NCBI GenBank assembly: GCA_016165875.1
Contig: JABBOT010000001.1
Location: 34,403,011-34,467,010, forward strand
Reading direction: 5' to 3'
Length of the DNA: 64,000 nucleotides
DNA from: Acanthopleura granulata
Taxonomy: Eukaryota; Mollusca; Polyplacophora; Chitonida; Chitonidae
Part shown: one piece after another, positions 39,398-52,035 of the stretch
How positions within the stretch are numbered: the first letter of the stretch is position 1
How the letters are laid out: every line of letters begins with the position of its first letter
The notes under the pieces: generated by a model
Seen by the model: only the letters and a program-made list of their open reading frames with translations
What the model was told of the DNA's origin: nothing
Database searches by the model: none
Position numbers and translations under genes: made by a program

Positions 39398-39645
39398 CTC
39401 CGTGGTTCAGTCGGTTAGAGCCATGACCCAGAAGTCTCCCATGAATGCTGTCGCTGTGAGTTCAAGTTCAGCTTATGCTGGATTGCTCTCTGGCCGTACG
39501 TCGGAAGGCCTTCCAGTAACTTGCAGATGGTCGTGGGTTTCCCTCAAGATCTGCCCGGTTTCCTCCCACCATAATGCTGGTCGCCGTCGTATAAGTGAAA
39601 TCTTCTTGAGTACGGCGTAAAACACCAATCAAATAAATAAATAAT
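39398..39645 (+). repeat. SINE family 1, full length
   Basis: The head has an A box (CTCCGTGGTTCAGTCGGTTA) and a B box (GTGAGTTCAAGTTC). The body is complete: CTCTGGCCGTACGTCGGAAG, CAGTAACTTGCAGATGGTCG, CTGCCCGGTTTCCTCCCACC, GTCGTATAAGTGAAATCTTC, GAGTACGGCGTAAAACACC, then the tail CAAATAAATAAATAATC. This is the most complete copy in the window. It abuts the broken end of LTR-like copy B, and no target-site duplication is visible, which suggests a deletion on one side after insertion. Confidence 0.92.
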
Positions 39646-40461
39646 CTAGTTTGCAGATTGGCTACTAGATTTCATCGCATGATGAAACCCATTGAGATGA
39701 CATTTATTAATTTTGAGTTACAGCAAGACTTTCGCTGAAGGGGAATGTGTCAATCTAGTAATCGTGTCATAACTCAAGACTGCGCACAATGAAATTGGTT
39801 CCTTCAACATATATTTTCTTCTTCGGACTTGCTTTATAGAAATTTGAGCATTGAGACTAGACATGGTTCATGGAAATTCTTATCAATCAAGGGAACCACT
39901 TTGGAAGAAATCCTAGAATCAACTCTTTTATATATCTTTTCATAGACAAGTTGAATATAGCCACTCTTTTGTTTACCGTAATGCTGGAAAACCCCAAATA
40001 CTGCTTATAAACCAGACGAAAGCGATGCATGCACTTATAAGGAGCTTTCCTCCTCCGGGTGTGCAAGTAACATAAAGCTGATTCGTTTTCTGATATGCAT
40101 CTTGTACATCATTTTGTTATTGATCGGCGATGCAGACTCTGAGTGCAGGTCAGAGTGTAGCGAAGGCAGGAATTATTGGATTTTTTAGAAACGTAATGCT
40201 ATTAGAATTACACCTGAGCACTACGGATTGCCTACAAATCCGATGTCGACACTGAACAAAAACTCACTTCTCGGACGCAGTAGGGCGAGAGCCTGATACT
40301 CTTACCTAAGTAGAATAACTCGCCTCTCCAATAACTGATAACCATAAAGCCCCTTGTCACTCATCCATACTATATTGTTTACACTGAATGAACAGTTTTG
40401 TCTGCTGATATTTATGTTGATAATTACTGATTTTCTGTATTAAGGAAGAAATTAAGAAGTA
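39646..40461. other. Unassigned AT-rich sequence
   Basis: No gene or repeat family recognised. Confidence 0.4.
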
Positions 40462-40540
40462 ATATATATTTATTTATTTATTTGGATTGGTGTTTTAGGT
40501 CGAACTCAAGAATATTCACCAATAGACGGCCGTTATCGGC
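40462..40540 (-). repeat. SINE family 1 tail fragment
   Basis: TATTTATTTATTTATTTGG leads into ATTGGTGTTTTAGGTCGAAC, TCAAGAATATTCACC and AGACGGCCG, then similarity stops. Only the 3' quarter of the family is present. Confidence 0.75.
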
Positions 40541-40879
40541 TCAACCCTGGACTAGTGGCCGTATGTTCGTCATGTTGAATGTAACCTTGGATATATGAAC
40601 AGTTGCAATCAAAGCGCAACTGAGATACATACCTGATTATCAACACCAGATATGCTAAAATAGTACACGATTTTGAAACTTCTATTCATCCAACTAGAAC
40701 ATTGAAACTGCGTTTTGTTCATCATTGAAAAGTGTTGACTGCTTATGTTTGCGTGAATCCGTCTAATTTTTTTATATTTCAGATATTTTCTTAGTTCTTT
40801 CGTTCTAGGTGGTTTATGTTTTGTCGTTTTTGGAAACTGGGTTCCCTTCTTAACACGGAGCGCCCTTTTTGTTTGCTGC

Positions 40880-41035
40880 CTCTTATACTTATACGCGTTT
40901 TGACGCTTAGGATGGTTATGATGAGAGGTAACCGACCTCGAAGAAACTCACGACTATCAGCAGGTACCCAGGTACGATCAGAGAAGAACCCAGCGTTAGC
41001 TCGGCTTAAATTCACAGCGATCACATTAGTGATGT
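40880..41035 (-). repeat. SINE family 1, degenerate body and head
   Basis: Reverse-complement landmarks in order: CTTATACTTATACGCG, GGTTATGATGAGAGGTAACC, AAACTCACGACTATCAGCAG, GAGAAGAACCCAGC and TTAAATTCACAGCGATCACA. It lacks the tail. It lies 340 bp right of a tail fragment in the same orientation. The two overlap by about 20 bp of consensus, so they are probably separate insertions rather than one split copy. Confidence 0.6.
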
Positions 41036-43606
41036 CCATCTTTTTATGGTAGTAAAGTAAATACTGAAGAGTTTGAATTTTATTTCGAGGCCTGTGTGTA
41101 AAAGAAAGAACTAGTTCCGGATGTTCATAAACAAGAGGTGAATGTACAGCACGACATTCATAAAATACTTCCAGGTTGTTAAATGCTTAAAAACAGAGCT
41201 TAACACTTGATGACGAAAATTTTTCAATGTGGTCTCTAGAAAGTACTTCCCTATTTTTCCCTTAAAGGTATTAGGTATTTTAGTATTATTACAGAATAAC
41301 ATGAGTATTACGTATTTTTCTCCAGAAGTAAAAATTACAACCTTATCGTTAATCCCACCCCAGCATTGCGCATTAAGTAAACGTTTAAAAATAACCAAGA
41401 AACTGAAAAATCTACTAGAATATTTAATGTCAAATCAGTGGAACTGGAGTATGCACACAGTGCTCGGTAAACTTCATATGTAAATAAACGTGGCTCGCTC
41501 GTCACAGGATGGGCCAAAATGAGGCGTAAAAGAGAGGTCAGCAGGTTGACAAGCAATTCTAGAGTTGTAACTTGTGGTTTGTTGTCGAAACACTACACTG
41601 CTTGATAGGTGAGTGCAAATGTTGCTGTTGTTGTGAAGGTGGTACCCGTCGAACATGATCCACCATCTTTGTGTTGAATTCAAATGACAGAATTCGTTCG
41701 GGCTCGCACAAGCCATATCTATTTAAATCACACAAACATACACCTTCAAAAAGGCCGACTTTAGTAACTCAAATGGCAGAACTCCACAAGATGTCGACTA
41801 ATACTGCTATCAACCGGCCATTTACCATTTGAAACAGAATTGCAAGCAGTCGTGAGAGCAATGGGTGTCTCGGGCTCTGATGAAGGTGAGGGCCATTTCG
41901 CATTACAATACTTTCAGTCAAGGGCGCTCTGGTCTCCTCCATGCATACAAACGATGACTATCATATAAGAGACGAACTCTACAGCGCGACGTTTTGAACA
42001 CCAATCATATAAATGAATATATCCAATGGAAATTTTATGGATGGTTTTCGTGTTTCTCTACCACTAACCGTTGTGCATTTCCGGTATAATCTTTGTCACC
42101 AGAAGACGAAACTTGAACCCATATAAGGTATATGATTATGTTTGGCACAACGTCGCAAAAGGAATGGTTCTTGACCGGAAGTGGTCAGATATGTGTGTGG
42201 GTGGCTGTCCTATATACGCTTCATAAAGCCTTAAGATGTCGAGGAAGGCAGCTGTTTGCCAATCTGTGTCTTTAGTTTACTGACTAGCTCACAGGCATGG
42301 ATAGCTGCCATTAACCATGTTAACAAATTTAAGCAAATGTGCAGACTTGGGAACATCCCTCAACAAATCTAAATATATCTCGAATTATTGGCAATTTGAT
42401 AGTGTCACAGAAGTCTAAAACTGAAGATACGAGAGTTGTTATGATTGTTCGCTTCCCACATTCGCTTCCCATTCGACCAGCATAGACTTGACAATGTACT
42501 CGTTTCATCTCTCACACCTTGTGTTATATGCAGCTCGTGTCAAAACGTTTACGACAATATTTAAATTTACTTAAAAAGACAAACTTCTACTACATGTGTA
42601 CCCTTTTCAATAGCTGTAGCAAATTACATGCATGACATGTTTGTTCTCTTTTCCCTTCGTATTATTGCGACATATTATTGCTCACTACATTTCTTTCCAA
42701 CATCGCCATTAAGCCAGAGGTTTCCCTGCACGGTAATGGTCTTCCAGCTGCTGTTAGTTTTTTTGGCCCAATGCATTTAAGTGGTTCCCAGACGGCAACA
42801 AAACCATGATTATATGGACATGCTGTTAGTGAATCGCCTATGAATAGGCTACGTTACACATTGTATAAGGCCTATAAACAAATTTTATCGTACTGGATTT
42901 GAAGTGGTCAATCAAAAGCCGTGTCAGCTCTCCAAAGCCGTTGTCAATCGAATTACATTCATAAAACAAGCCGGTTGTTCTTTAGAGTTTTGGAAATACT
43001 ATTGCCCAGTTAAAAACAGAAACGCTTAAAACTTGGCATTGTTTAGCGAAATCAGATATTTTGGTTTTTATGCCCATGGGTTCTGCGGCCAAGAAAAGAA
43101 TTCAGGCAGTTTTGTTTTGAACTTAGGGTAAAGCGTGATCAACAGAATAACGTCTGAACAAAACCATGAAATTACCTCTTTCAGATATCATTCCCTTGGG
43201 AAATTGAACAGCTAGGTTTTATCGGATTACCTTTAAAAAAGAGAGATATCTAGCAAAGCCGAAGGTAATGGCTGCCTGTGAGTTTGAGCCCTACAGCCTG
43301 TGGAGCAAGTCAGTAAACATAAATCAGGGTTGTTTTCTGGTGAATCTATAATAACATTTTATAATTGTTCGACATCATCAGCGCTGTTCTATGGTTTGCT
43401 AAATGTACGAGTCAATGGAGGAACATTCTTTAACCGCGAAATCCGATTGGAAATATATTTAGGGCATCACGACAATTGACGGCTTTAATGCCATAATAAA
43501 ACATGTGTTCTCAAAAACACAAATAGTTCTTCATTTACAGATTCACTGGATAAACACAAGCTTTAATTACCCAGTTTGTTGTATGCCACGTCGATTGTTG
43601 AAGCTG

Positions 43607-43608
<2 letters not shown>
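41036..43608. other. Unassigned sequence, no gene seen
   Basis: Short open frames only (up to about 95 codons), with no domains. No tandem or dispersed repeat recognised. Confidence 0.4.

Positions 43609-43639
<31 letters not shown>
43609..43639. repeat. T31 homopolymer
   Basis: Thirty-one consecutive T. It could be the poly(A) tail of a minus-strand retrocopy whose body would lie to the left, but I recognise no body there. Confidence 0.95.
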
Positions 43640-45375
43640 CAATTCCCCTGTCTCTCAGCTTTCTCCGTGACATAGCATACGAAACTGAAGAATCCGTCTT
43701 CAATACTTTTAGTGCTGGGAAACTGACGTCAGTGAAGGGAGGTATGTGATAATTCCCTCCTCCCTTTCAGTTATGGACGTACCCTGTAATTTTACCGTTG
43801 TACGATCATAAACGGTAATTCAGGTCTCAGACATACTTACAGTGATTACTCAACTCCAGAGTAATAACTGGTAAGGCTAATTAAATAATGCGCGACCAGG
43901 GCAAGAAACCGGCAGTTTTATGGAGCTTTGATGGTAGCATGGAATAAATACCTTGCTATGCCAACCAATTAGGTCTATCCATTATCTACTTACATCAAAT
44001 GGCGAGCTCAATAACAGTTCGTTCTCCTGTTCTGTGATTTTACATGTTGTACATGGGTCAAGATTATAGTACGTACCTGGAAATTGAGGATAGTGCTTTC
44101 GCTTGAGATAAGCAATTAGACGAGTCTATCTCTCGGGCATTACCATGCCCACTTTCCTCCGCTCGTGGGTCTGACATTTCTGGTATCACTGAAATCATAT
44201 TAACCAAGAATTATGACGCTAATGAAAGCATATCCACAATTTTCTTTGTGAGACGCCACAGGGCCAGATCGCGAAAAGAGTACTGATAACTGTCTGTACG
44301 ACTGATCAATGAAGTTTTATGTGCAACTAACCTAGTATTGGTGAGACTAGAGGGCTTTGAATGCTTTGGGATTCCCGGATTATTACCCCATTCCCTTGAA
44401 AGAGACGACTTTCTGCCGATCTGCATCTGTGGCCCATTGACCCTCTATATGGCTTTTGTTTGCTTCGGTCACCTGATTCAAAGGAATCCAAAGACTAAGG
44501 CACAATGCGTTCACTTCTGAATATATATCGGATTAATAAGCCTTTAGATAGCCATAGAAAAGGAGATCGTTAACACTATGAGCTGCATCACTTCCTTTTG
44601 ACAGGGATAACGAATTCTATGTCAGACTTTTCTGTTTGCGTATCCTTGGTTGTTTCAACAATACTCGCGTCAAGTATAGCAAATCCCGTTGGCCGTCATT
44701 ACCTTTAAAGTCGGGCCTCTATCTAGTCAAACTGGACGCAGTAGATGACACTAAATATAATCGACTTTAATCCTGACTATGAAGAAATCGCGAGCAAACC
44801 AACAGTCCGTGTACGGAATTTAGATCGATATGATTCCACTCGAGCCAGATGTTGTACTGGTACAGTCTGTTATTGGCATTGCTCTCAATCCCCGAACCCG
44901 GCAAACGATTCCCTAGGCTTGGTGTCTTTTTTATGTTCTCCTCATTTAGTGTAAAATTCAGAAAACCATGACCTTAATTTGTTTGTGGGGCTCAGAGACT
45001 GTGAGGGGAATTTGCATGTATCTTCCCATTATGACAGGGGTATAGACAAAGAATAGCTAAATATTTAAGATTCGGCACTGCATTTCAATTGAAAAATAAT
45101 TCGTGTGTCGGTAATTTCAGGGGTCAAAATCGTCAAAAGGGTCACGTCAGTAATAATCTGTCTGATTGCCCTCTCTTCGAGAGCCTATATCTTTGCTTAT
45201 GTGATGTTTCCTCTAACAATGATACCGATTCATGAGCTGGATGTGAGATTACTGGTACATGTAGTCTTATGCAGGATAGCACAACCACCCGCTTTTGTTT
45301 TCACAAAATCTTAGTAGCGTTACACAGAATATGCAGTTAGTTTATAAAGAATTCACATGTACAAAGAAGTCGGAA
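43640..45375. other. Unassigned sequence with a palindromic CRE
   Basis: ACTGACGTCAGT at 43722-43733 is a perfect 12-bp palindrome containing the CRE octamer. No gene recognised. Confidence 0.4.
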
Positions 45376-45545
45376 GAAGGCGCAAGTAACCTACACAGAG
45401 AGCACAGGCAGCCTACATAGAAGGTGCAATTCTTCTATAAAAGAGACGAAGGTTGCCAACACAGGAAGGTGCAGGCAGTTTATAAAGAAAGTGCAGGTAG
45501 CCTGCTCAAAAGGTGCACGTAGCCTGAAAAGAAGGTACGGGTAGC
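45376..45545 (+). repeat. Degenerate minisatellite, ~22-bp unit, ~8 copies
   Basis: Units begin near 45376, 45398, 45420, 45443, 45464, 45487, 45509 and 45531 (the last partial). The unit resembles GAAGGTGCAGGTAGCC plus a six-base variable end. Lengths vary from 21 to 23 bp, so it is not a coding repeat. Similarity between neighbouring units is roughly 60-80%. Confidence 0.85.
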
Positions 45546-48500
45546 TATCAACTAATGTGATCCTCAGTAACTGCGACTACTCACAGTCGTTAAAGATCTG
45601 TGGGAGACATGAATACTGGCAATCCCCCAGAAACTAAGCTTAATACCAAAAAGTTAGGTGCATTGTGAAAGGGATATGTCTGGTTTTCCATCTCACTGTT
45701 CGTTATAATGATTGAGTCTTGTTTTTAAGCCTGGAACAAGGGGTATTTTACTTGGCGTCTGCTTAAATATTCTCACTCCCTCTCATGAAATCAGTGTAAC
45801 GATTTAAAAGTGAATATGAAAAGGCTACCTCCGCCCTGTCCCATAGTTTTGTCCTTAACATTCATTCCGCGATCTACCCGCTTGGCCTGATTCCTCGCCC
45901 TCAATACACTCTTATGTCTAGCGCTGAAAATTCTTTTCAGTTTGCACGCATAAGTTGAGGAAAACATAAACTGAAGCATTTCAAACATCCTCCCATGTTT
46001 TATTTATCATATGTATGGGATAATTGCACCTCAGTTATATTTTCTACCGAGCACCTTCGATAAGCAATTGCTTAATGGACATTTCGAACATGAATTACTT
46101 CATCCCACGCAGTCAGTGTCGCCTACATATAATATCTCTGCAGTTGAACACCGTGTCAGAAATACATCTATGTTGGGTGAAATGTGTGTCCAAGCTTTTG
46201 TGACCTTGATGACGTCACGAACGTACCCCAAATATATTCCGAACTTCGAACGAAAACCTTGGGAAAATATCACCAGAAATACTGGGCGAAAAATGGTTCT
46301 CAAAACTTGGTGACAGGACGGAATGAAGAAAACGAAATAGAGTGATAAGACATGTGCAGCCCTGTCAAGCACTAGCCTGAGCAGAAGTTTGTGGAAGTTG
46401 ATCCATTTTATGTTGCACGTATACTGTGGCTGTGTTTTTTTCTTACGTGCATGTTCAACTTTTTTCCCAGTAGTTAACCATTGTTTACTGCATCCTTGGG
46501 TGTTGGTGGTTAAGATTTAACACAAAATATTTGCCTCAATCAGCGTGTATCACACGGGCCATTCAGAAATGGCTGCGAATTAATTCAGCTGACCTTTTCA
46601 CCACTTGCCATGAAAATAAAAATAGCCGCTGTCCCGCTATTTCTTTAGACTGACACTGTTTTGTAACTGATGGGGCAGTGTCGTTGCTATCCTTCATACA
46701 TAATGCCTGGCATCTTTGCAATTGATTCTGCTGGTCCACCTGGACAAACAAGCAGGGCAGAATGGAAAGTAATTACGATTGCAAGGATGTATTGCGACAT
46801 AATAACTCACAGAAGGAAACCTTATCAGCCTGACTACACCCGTGTTCAGCAAATACATATATATAGCCTTACTCATGGTTCTATGCTAATTTTGATACAT
46901 CTAAATTTATCACCGCGAGAGGTGACGGCAGGCTTTGGCAAACCATTCACCATGTACACTTGTGCGAATCTCCAAGGCTAAGGTATTTACGCAGATCGAT
47001 TACTTGTACTTTTAGACAACGCCATTACTGACACCCCTTAATTAACCTTATTTTCCCGCTCTTCCCAAAGATGTCCTCAATCAAGTGGGTTTACTACTAC
47101 GTGTAACTGAGTCCTGAAAAATGATCTATACTCGTTTTGGAGCTTGGCAACGAATGCAAAAAGCTAACCAACCTGAAGAGACCGAACCTTAGCTGAATAA
47201 CCATGTCCATTATTTGATCTACTTTTCTTGTGGCTTCAGGCAAGGAAATTATATTACAGTATAGTACATATATTGTGTGCTTAGCGAAAACGTTAAAGGT
47301 CTTTTTTCTGTTTTCTTACGTACATATTTTTAATTGATATGTAGCGGACTAGTATAGAGGTCTTTTGTAAGAAACTAACAAAGTTGCACATGTATGACAC
47401 ACGGATTCAACGTCACAGAGCGACCTCGCTTGGTGTAGAAGATGAAGTTAAAAATTCAAGTCATCTCAAGCAAACTTCAGGGAGAGGTCCCGGTAGCAAG
47501 ATGAAAGCGTGTACATTTAGTGACGCCTTACGTCATCCTTTATCATACAATGTTGGCTTGCAGAATTGACTACATGCAAGTGTGCTGCTCGGGAAAATTT
47601 GGATACTCTTTTTCTGCTTTTTCTTTCTTTTCTACACAGAGACTTTGCATATAAAGTCATGGTTTCAAAGAATCATTTTCACAGTAGCTTTTATCAAGTC
47701 ATCGCAAAATTTACTTTGAGAAATTGTCTTTTAAAACGACCTACATGTAAACGGCCATACGAGAGATGTCAACTGCTTAATACCATCTTGACCGAGGGAA
47801 CATTGCTCAGGGTATTCTCGATGATTCCCTGGCGGAGACCCAGACTGAAACATTGCCTGATATGCTCCATCATTTGAGGGACAAGCCTTCTAACAGATCC
47901 GCTCCGGCCTTCCTGGTAAACTTTATGCAAGTGCGTTGAACGCGCTGACATGGGAATTGTGCGAGGTTTTCGCCACCAGAAGAATGCATGTGTTCCTACT
48001 AAGAATGTTTATATCAAGAGATCATTGGAAACCACTTCATTTCACAGTCGTTATCTAGGCAGCACGACACACTGTGTCCGCAGGTCAAGGACACATCATT
48101 TCATGACATAAAGCTAAGTTGAAGACTTGGATGTCATGTTTGAGATCATGTACGACATGACCTATTCAACCCGTCTGATATCAGACGTGGGTTCTTATGA
48201 TTACTAAGTCGATGGGATCAACTGACCTGTAATAGAGAAGAGTAGTGTCTCTTAAGTTAGATAATGTAGCCAAAGCATCGTCGCTTTGTGGATATACTAC
48301 CTCCCCCCCCCCCGAATCTCGACGAATTGTAGTTCATCATTAAATACCACAGCGCCGCTCGATATTCCAAAATGTCCAATAAATGGCGAAAAAACAAAAA
48401 ACAAAAAAAAAAAAAACACACATGCCTCGGGGTCCGGAATACAGCAGAGTCCAGGATAGTTTTAATATGGTTGGAAACGAGATTAACGTTTTTGTGGATC

Positions 48501-49271
48501 TAACTGGTTTTAGTCTACGTATCTAAGCGATAACAGCATCACAACTATGTGCAAGGAACGTAGGTTTTGTTTAGATTGGTGCAGCAACGATTGATCCAAT
48601 ACCTGCACGACATTCAGCCGTTCTAATCGGTGGCAATTTCCAGGGAGAATAACGGTTGTGAAGTCACGCCTGGGGTATGACACCACCCAGCTGCGGTAAT
48701 TTAAGTGTCTCTCCATCGGGCTCCCGGGTGCCTCAGCTGGAAAATCGCGCGGAAATGCGAATAATCGCCTTTACGTTTGACTACAACTCTTACAATCACC
48801 ACCGTCTTTATAACAGTAATTTTGGCGTTGCGTGGCATTCCACAGGCGCAATATCCAATAAAGATATATTGTGTGCCTTGCTATAGCACTGTATTCCGCT
48901 GGAGGAGATGAAACAGCTATATTTGTGTTGTCCGGAATGCTGTACGAGAAAATATAACACTCTACTTGCTTTTAACTCGTGGACTGTTTGATTGGTCTGT
49001 TCGTCTGCATGATACTAGTCCCTTCGGTACATTCACGCAATGCTGCTTTGCCGCAGAACTGAAGATTGACCTCAACGGAGGCATCGCACAGTGATCTTGC
49101 TCAGTAATTAAAAGCTAACCAAAACCTGCCAGGGGGTCGGATCAAGTTGTCATTAAATGTATGTGACATGAACTGGGGGTGGGGGAGGGTTATGTTGGTG
49201 AAGAGACTAAAGTGTTTAGTTATCCTCCGCATGGGAAATGTACTTAAAAAGAATAGACTAGAGATGATAAA
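45546..49271. other. Unassigned sequence with small structures
   Basis: A perfect CRE octamer is at 46210-46217, a perfect 16-bp palindrome CGTCTGATATCAGACG at 48172-48187, a C11 run at about 48303-48313 and an A-rich tract at about 48389-48417. No gene recognised. Confidence 0.45.
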
Positions 49272-50250
49272 TGTAAGGGTATCACTATCACAGCGGAATA
49301 AACGATAAACAAATGGCTTGTTCAACTCTCAGACGGCGATAGGCCTTACACAAGATCAAACAAAGACAGGAAGATGCTTGAATAGGTTTAATACATGTAT
49401 TTTCACAAAATAGACAAACAGTCCAGCTGACAACAATATACAAAGACAATACAGATAACTAGTTTCTTGCTGATAATAACGTCCAAATACGGATGGAATA
49501 TTCAGGCATCCAGAAGTGAGTCAGTCCACGTAAATATAGCATCCACAGTTCTCGAAACAAAGGACGACAGTCCTGTTAGTGGCAAACCGTAGTGGGTGCG
49601 GTGTGCTGATGATGGTATATATTCAACTCCCCGGCAAGGTTTTGCTTCCCAGGGCAGAAGGGTTAACAATAGCGCCAGTAATGCCGAGCTGACGATGTAT
49701 GTTTCAGTCCTCGGAAATCTACACAAAGTCACATTCAGGGTAAACTTGGATGAAAGGTACGTAATCGCACAAAGAGACAATGAGCGATACAAGCTTCAAA
49801 ATATTGTCTCAAACAAATAGCAAGTAGCGAAAAAAGCCCACAAAGTGCTACGTACAGAAAAATGGACTACACGTTGGCGTGAAAGCCGATATCTCGAAAC
49901 CCAGGAAAATCCTTTAAAGTGGACGACAGTAAATATGATTGCTGTCACGTGAACTTGAGTAAAAGATTGCAAGCTTTACAGCTTCATGCCTCATATTTAT
50001 AGACTAACGTAAACAAATTTCTGGATGGCTTGATCGTAAACAAGTTTACAACACAAGTACATCTTTCAAGAATGTACACTCTATGTAAAATGACACGAAA
50101 CTCTTTAACACGAATGTCTCGAAGGCTCGACTAAATCCCAGTGCAGGCTATCACGCACAGGGGGACAAATGTGGGTCAGACACTGGTCCGGTTAGCGCAA
50201 AAACAAAATAAAAAATACAATTGGATATTTTAACGACTGGGTTCGTAACA
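49272..50250 (-). repeat. Dispersed ~1 kb repeat, copy C, both ends intact
   Basis: This is the only copy with both termini. It begins TGTAAGGGTATCACTATCAC at 49272 and ends CTGGGTTCGTAACA at 50250, giving 979 bp. On the minus strand it runs TGTTACGAACCC ... GATACCCTTACA, the TGT...ACA form of many LTRs. The flanks (GATAAA and GTACAA) do not form a clean target-site duplication. Peptides such as YVSV.N.HKVTFRVN in open frames of copies A and C match only because the DNA matches. Confidence 0.72.
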
Positions 50251-51296
50251 GTACAACCCTTGTTATTTCGGTGGAATGATAGGAAAAGGCCTAAGCAATC
50301 GTAGCTTTTTTTCTGACGCCAACGGTAACATTATAAGCCGATTTTTTTCCTTGAATTCTTATGTGGTCATTTGATGTGCCATGTTAAAGGAACCGGAAAC
50401 ACGAGGTCGCTTCAGGCAGGCAAAACAAATTTGCGTAACGTCACCGGAAACAACTACGTTCTCGGGTTATAAAAGTAACATGATGCTTGATTGGTTAAAC
50501 TTGAGACAATGACTGCTTACTTTGAAAAGCTATATGTCCGCTATGCCACATCACAAAGGCATAAAACTATTCCTTTCTAGCTTCATACGAGATAACTTAT
50601 CGACAGATATACACATTTGCTTTTATGTTGTCTTTCCGTTTAGTGTATAGCTTAACTTATTAGCCAATCAACAGGATGTTGTGTGGTTCTAGTGAGCCTG
50701 AGGTTTGGTTTTAGAGCGTCTGGGATTTGGTTGTAGTGCACACGTGAATGTTCCACTTGGTTTGTCGCCACATACACAGACAGCATCATTAATTATAAAC
50801 CACAGGTATACTACTTTAGGCGAATGGCATTGGAATACGGTACGCTGGCTACAAGTGTATTTGGGGAGAGCTAGTGCATGATTTGCCACTGAGGACCTTT
50901 ATGACTGTGTCGAATTATGTATCCACAACACAATCCCCTGCACTGTGCCTGGAGTGGACGATTCTGCTTCCTGTACTCGATAAACCTGCAGGTGCTCCTG
51001 ATCGTATTCTGCTTACACGAAAGTCGTGGGTCATATTGATACAATAAAACACATGACTGGATAGTTGATTTTTCGGTGGTTAAGACAGTATGCTCTTACA
51101 GGATGGCAGCAACGAGGGGAAAACACTGGTTTTAATAAGTAATGGATTGAATTTTGTCGAACTTTGGTGAAAGAAATGGAGTATTGATTTCCCCCATTAT
51201 TGTTGGATAAGTCAAATAGATTAACAGTGATCTTTCCTACTGCATCAAGCATCTCAGAGGTGAGCAATTTATTGATTTGAATTATCTTATCAGAAT
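50251..51296. other. Unassigned sequence, no gene seen
   Basis: Nothing recognised on either strand. Confidence 0.4.
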
Positions 51297-51474
51297 TTAT
51301 TTCTCTATTTCATTGTTGTTTTACGCCGTACCCAAGAATATTTCACGTATCCGACGGTGGCCAACATTATGGTGAGAGGAAACCTAGAGAAACCCACGAC
51401 CATCCACAGGCTGCTGGAAGACCTTCCAACGTACGGCCGAAGAGAAGGGCGGCATGAACTGGACTTGAATGACC
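51297..51474 (-). repeat. SINE family 1, body without A-box
   Basis: Reverse complement: TTGTTTTACGCCGTACCC, AAGAATATTTCACGTATCCG, CAACATTATGGTGAGAGG, ACCCACGACCATCCACAGGC, AGACCTTCCAACGTACGGCC and GGACTTGAATGACC. A roughly 20-bp internal deletion removes the GGGCAGAGCCC block. The head end is truncated near 51474. Confidence 0.85.
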
Positions 51475-51983
51475 AAATGAAACTCTTACTTTCTCCGCGT
51501 AAGAAAATACGTATTCCAATAAGAACAAGGATGTCTTGGTTTTCCTCAACTCTTTGCATGCATATGTTTAGTACAATTTTACTGCGATGAAATATTTTTG
51601 CCTTGTAAGATTTTCTCAATCGCACATGTAACTGTTTTGCAACGAATTTCTGAAAATTGATATAACGACAGATTTTTTCTTGTATTTATTCCATTTGGGG
51701 GTAAACACCATACATTTGATTTTTTTCACTTGCATAAATGTGGTCATATTTTAGAGTGGCGGAAGTTGGAGGGAGGAGGTATACTACTTGTCTTATTGAC
51801 GACCTATCTGACACGCATGACAAACACATATGCATGTCATATTGGTAGGATAAGTAGATTTTTAATGATCGTTACACTGAGTAAGCAATCACACCAGCGT
51901 CGTCGACAGATTCTTGTCACAAAGGCTTCGTGTACGGCGATACCCAGTCAGGCGACAAATTTCTTATCCATTCGTCCCTTATG
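51475..51983. other. Unassigned sequence
   Basis: No gene. The part nearest 51984 may be the body of the SINE whose head follows. Confidence 0.35.
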
Positions 51984-52035
51984 TGTCCAAACGATTGAAA
52001 GGCAAGCGCCTTTACCACTCGGCCATGGCCCTCTC
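51984..52035 (-). repeat. tRNA-like fossil, SINE family 3 head
   Basis: On the minus strand it reads GGGCCATGGCCGAGTGGTAA then AGGCGCTTGCCTTTCAATCG, the A-box and anticodon-arm half of a Leu/Ser-like tRNA. The B-box half is not recognisable beyond TTTGGACAC. It is probably the start of a third, distinct SINE family running leftward, or a tRNA fragment. It is too incomplete for a functional tRNA. Confidence 0.5.

Noticed and set aside
40462..41035. One SINE split by a 340-bp insertion
   Set aside because: The two fragments overlap by about 20 bp of the family sequence and differ in age, so two separate insertions fit better.
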